A DNA stretch of 64,000 nt from Acidimicrobiia bacterium. GTDB lineage: Bacteria > Actinomycetota > Acidimicrobiia > Acidimicrobiales > SKKL01. Under the pieces are notes generated by a model. That model made no database searches, was not told where the DNA came from, and saw nothing but the letters and a program-made list of their open reading frames with translations. Position 1 is the first letter of the stretch, and the number at the start of each line of letters is the position of its first letter. The stretch lies in contig JBAYRL010000009.1 of assembly GCA_041676705.1 (NCBI GenBank), positions 1-64,000 of the forward strand. The letters run 5' to 3'. Shown here piece by piece: positions 62,251 through 64,000 of the stretch. Made by a program: the position numbers and the translations under genes.

Positions 62251-64000
62251 ATGATCACCAAACTTCGTCTTGAAAACTTTCGGGGCCATACCAACACCGA
62301 ACTAACTTTCCAACCAAATGAACAACTTGTTGTTATCTCAGGGGGAAACGGTACCGGCAAAACCACGATTTTGGAAGCGATCACGTTCGCTTTATATGGT
62401 GAAACACGACATGGTGCTCGTTACCTAGACCGTCTTGTCCACCGCGGAGCGGAACACGAAGGTGTTACCGTCGAACTAGAATTTACCTTGGGGGATGTCA
62501 CCCACCGGATTGTACGTCGCCGCGAAAAAAGCGCTGCGTTTGCGCAACTATTCACCAACGACACCCCAATCACTGAAGGGTCACGGTCTGTTACCGCAGC
62601 GGTAACACAACTCTTAGGTATGGACAGTGCAGGCTACCGGCTCTCAGTTGTTGCCCAACAAGCCGACCTTGACGGGTTCGCCGCTATTGGTAAAGGCGGA
62701 CGTGGTGGTAAAAACGAACGTGCCCGACAACTAGCACGACTGTTACGGGTTGATGCCGTGACCCGCGCCCGCCAAGAAATCCGAAGTTTGTGGCGCACCC
62801 AACAAGCCGTAATCGAAACGCTACCAACTATCACCGACGTAGGGGTTCTAGCTACCAAAGTCCGCGCAGCTGAAGAACACCTCGCACAAGCCCAAGCCGC
62901 TGTTGCTGACACACGAGCAGCTTTAGCAACCCTGGAACACGAAATAGAAACCACAGCGAACATTGAACATCAATGGGCGGAAGCGTCCCGCAAAGCAGCC
63001 CTAGCCCAAGGTGTTAGCGCCGCAGCGCAAGCCGAGCTCGCCAGACTACAAGCAGAACACCAAAGTATTGTTATCCCGACTTTACCGGAACAAACCTGGG
63101 ATTTAGACGCTTTACAAGCAGAAGCTTCCCAACTCCAACAACATTTAGCTTCCGCGACGATGGCTCAACAAATCGTTGAACAACGAAACCATCTGACTCG
63201 CCAACTTAAAGAAGTAGTAGACCGCCAAAACACCCTAGAAACCCTGGTTAGTGGCTTTGAATATACAACAGCGGCCGAAGCAGCCACCAAAATCGATATT
63301 TTAGAACAAACCCTCAAAACGTTAACCGACGATCTTGACATCCAAAACGGGTTGATAAACACAGCTCTAGAAAACCATGCGGGGCTACGTAGAGATCTTC
63401 AACTAGCCGAGCAACGCCGCGACGCTGCCGCCACCCTAGGTGGGGTATGTGAACGGTGCGGACAACAAATCAGTGAAGAACACCACCACGACTTTTTAGG
63501 CGAAACCCAAACCGCTGTCGAAAAAGCAGCAGCAGCGGTCACAGAAGCCACCCAAGAAGGTAAAGCTTTACGAGAAGAGCTAAACAACATCACAGCGGCT
63601 TTATCAAAATGCCAAAACGAGATACGAGACACACAACAGGTTTTGAACCAGTTGTCCCAATATGAAGGCGAAAAAGTTGAACTGGACCGCCGCCAAGACG
63701 TTTATGAACAACAACTAGAACGCCTCGAAGCGCCCGAGTTTGACATCGAAGCGCTCCAAACTCAAGCCGGTCAAGTAGCAGCACAAATCAAAACAGCACA
63801 ACACGCTAAAGCTTTGATCGCAGAACGCGAAGCCGCTATTGCCCGACAACAAGAACTCAAAACCAAAGTGCAAGAAGCTACTGAACGTTTCGAACAAACC
63901 AAAACCGAAACGATACAAGCCCAAGTCCCTACCGAACTAAGCCAAGCTTGGGAACATCGACGCACCATCCTAGAAACCCACCGGAGCGAACTTGAACTAG
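62251..64000 (+). CDS. sbcC: Rad50/SbcC-type ATPase (partial, runs off the window)
   Basis: The first 583 codons of an SMC-like repair ATPase are present. KLRLENFRGHTNTEL and Walker A SGGNGTGKTTILEA lie near residues 30-40, with the Q-loop at SVVAQQADLDG (~131-138). Long coiled coils follow. A zinc hook CERC (Cys 400 and 403) lies at the apex, and the returning coiled coil runs into the window end without a stop. From the hook position the full protein should be about 800 residues. AAAGGA lies eleven bases before the ATG. Confidence 0.93.
   Translation, partial: MITKLRLENFRGHTNTELTFQPNEQLVVISGGNGTGKTTILEAITFALYGETRHGARYLDRLVHRGAEHEGVTVELEFTLGDVTHRIVRRREKSAAFAQLFTNDTPITEGSRSVTAAVTQLLGMDSAGYRLSVVAQQADLDGFAAIGKGGRGGKNERARQLARLLRVDAVTRARQEIRSLWRTQQAVIETLPTITDVGVLATKVRAAEEHLAQAQAAVADTRAALATLEHEIETTANIEHQWAEASRKAALAQGVSAAAQAELARLQAEHQSIVIPTLPEQTWDLDALQAEASQLQQHLASATMAQQIVEQRNHLTRQLKEVVDRQNTLETLVSGFEYTTAAEAATKIDILEQTLKTLTDDLDIQNGLINTALENHAGLRRDLQLAEQRRDAAATLGGVCERCGQQISEEHHHDFLGETQTAVEKAAAAVTEATQEGKALREELNNITAALSKCQNEIRDTQQVLNQLSQYEGEKVELDRRQDVYEQQLERLEAPEFDIEALQTQAGQVAAQIKTAQHAKALIAEREAAIARQQELKTKVQEATERFEQTKTETIQAQVPTELSQAWEHRRTILETHRSELEL

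Overview
The window looks like DNA of an uncultured actinobacterium, perhaps near Acidimicrobiia, either chromosome or a very large plasmid. Pointers are the intermediate G+C (roughly 45 %, judged by eye), frequent GTG/TTG starts, a mixture of strong Shine-Dalgarno sites and apparently leaderless starts, an actinobacterial-type Tad pilus locus, a bacterial NurA/HerA pair, and a CAP plus DUF4214 secreted protein. FtsEX, DnaX and nine tRNA genes argue for a chromosome or chromid. A replication-relaxation-like protein and a phage-type small protein argue for some mobile-element ancestry. No rRNA, ribosomal protein, integrase, transposase or CRISPR array was seen.

Layout. 0.2-6 kb: minus-strand membrane and unknown proteins ending with a replication-relaxation-like protein. 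6-13.8 kb: an AT-hook/winged-helix protein, a Fe-S PD-(D/E)XK nuclease, a lipoprotein, a degenerate SNF2-like helicase and two unknowns. 13.9-19.7 kb: a primary-type sigma factor, secreted and membrane proteins and an orphan TadA/VirB11-type ATPase. 19.7-30.6 kb: four large paralogues of an unrecognised solenoid-like family, interrupted by a cellulose-synthase-like glycosyltransferase with a PilZ domain, then one more unknown. 30.8-38.3 kb: a Tad pilus operon (cpaB-tadZ-tadA-tadB-tadC-tadE-tadG). 38.6-41 kb: a DUF433 protein, tRNAs Leu-Thr-Trp-Ser and a GC-rich membrane-protein gene. 41-49.3 kb: lipoprotein, CAP protein, a minimal RecA-like ATPase, tRNA-Lys, ftsE-ftsX, a CHC2 zinc-finger protein and dnaX. 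49.6-50.1 kb: tRNAs Pro, Thr, Gly and Ala. 50.1-64 kb: membrane and unknown proteins, then nurA, a matrixin-like protease, herA, a phage-like small gene, a broken prepilin/RCC1 gene, and mre11 (sbcD) with rad50 (sbcC), the last running off the end.

How the genes may work together: NurA, HerA, Mre11 and Rad50 form the classic DNA end-resection set known best from archaea, here near RecA-like, DnaX, a CHC2 protein, a Fe-S nuclease and an SNF2-like helicase. Surface functions (Tad pilus, prepilin, CAP protein, polysaccharide synthase) make up the other main theme.

The most unusual observation is that two GC-rich genes (40254-40961 and 58034-58360) are tiled almost end to end by short near-perfect inverted repeats inside the coding sequence, bounded by strong terminators. 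Two very small SD-preceded ORFs nearby show a weaker version. The mRNAs would be almost wholly self-paired. Neighbouring genes do not look like this.
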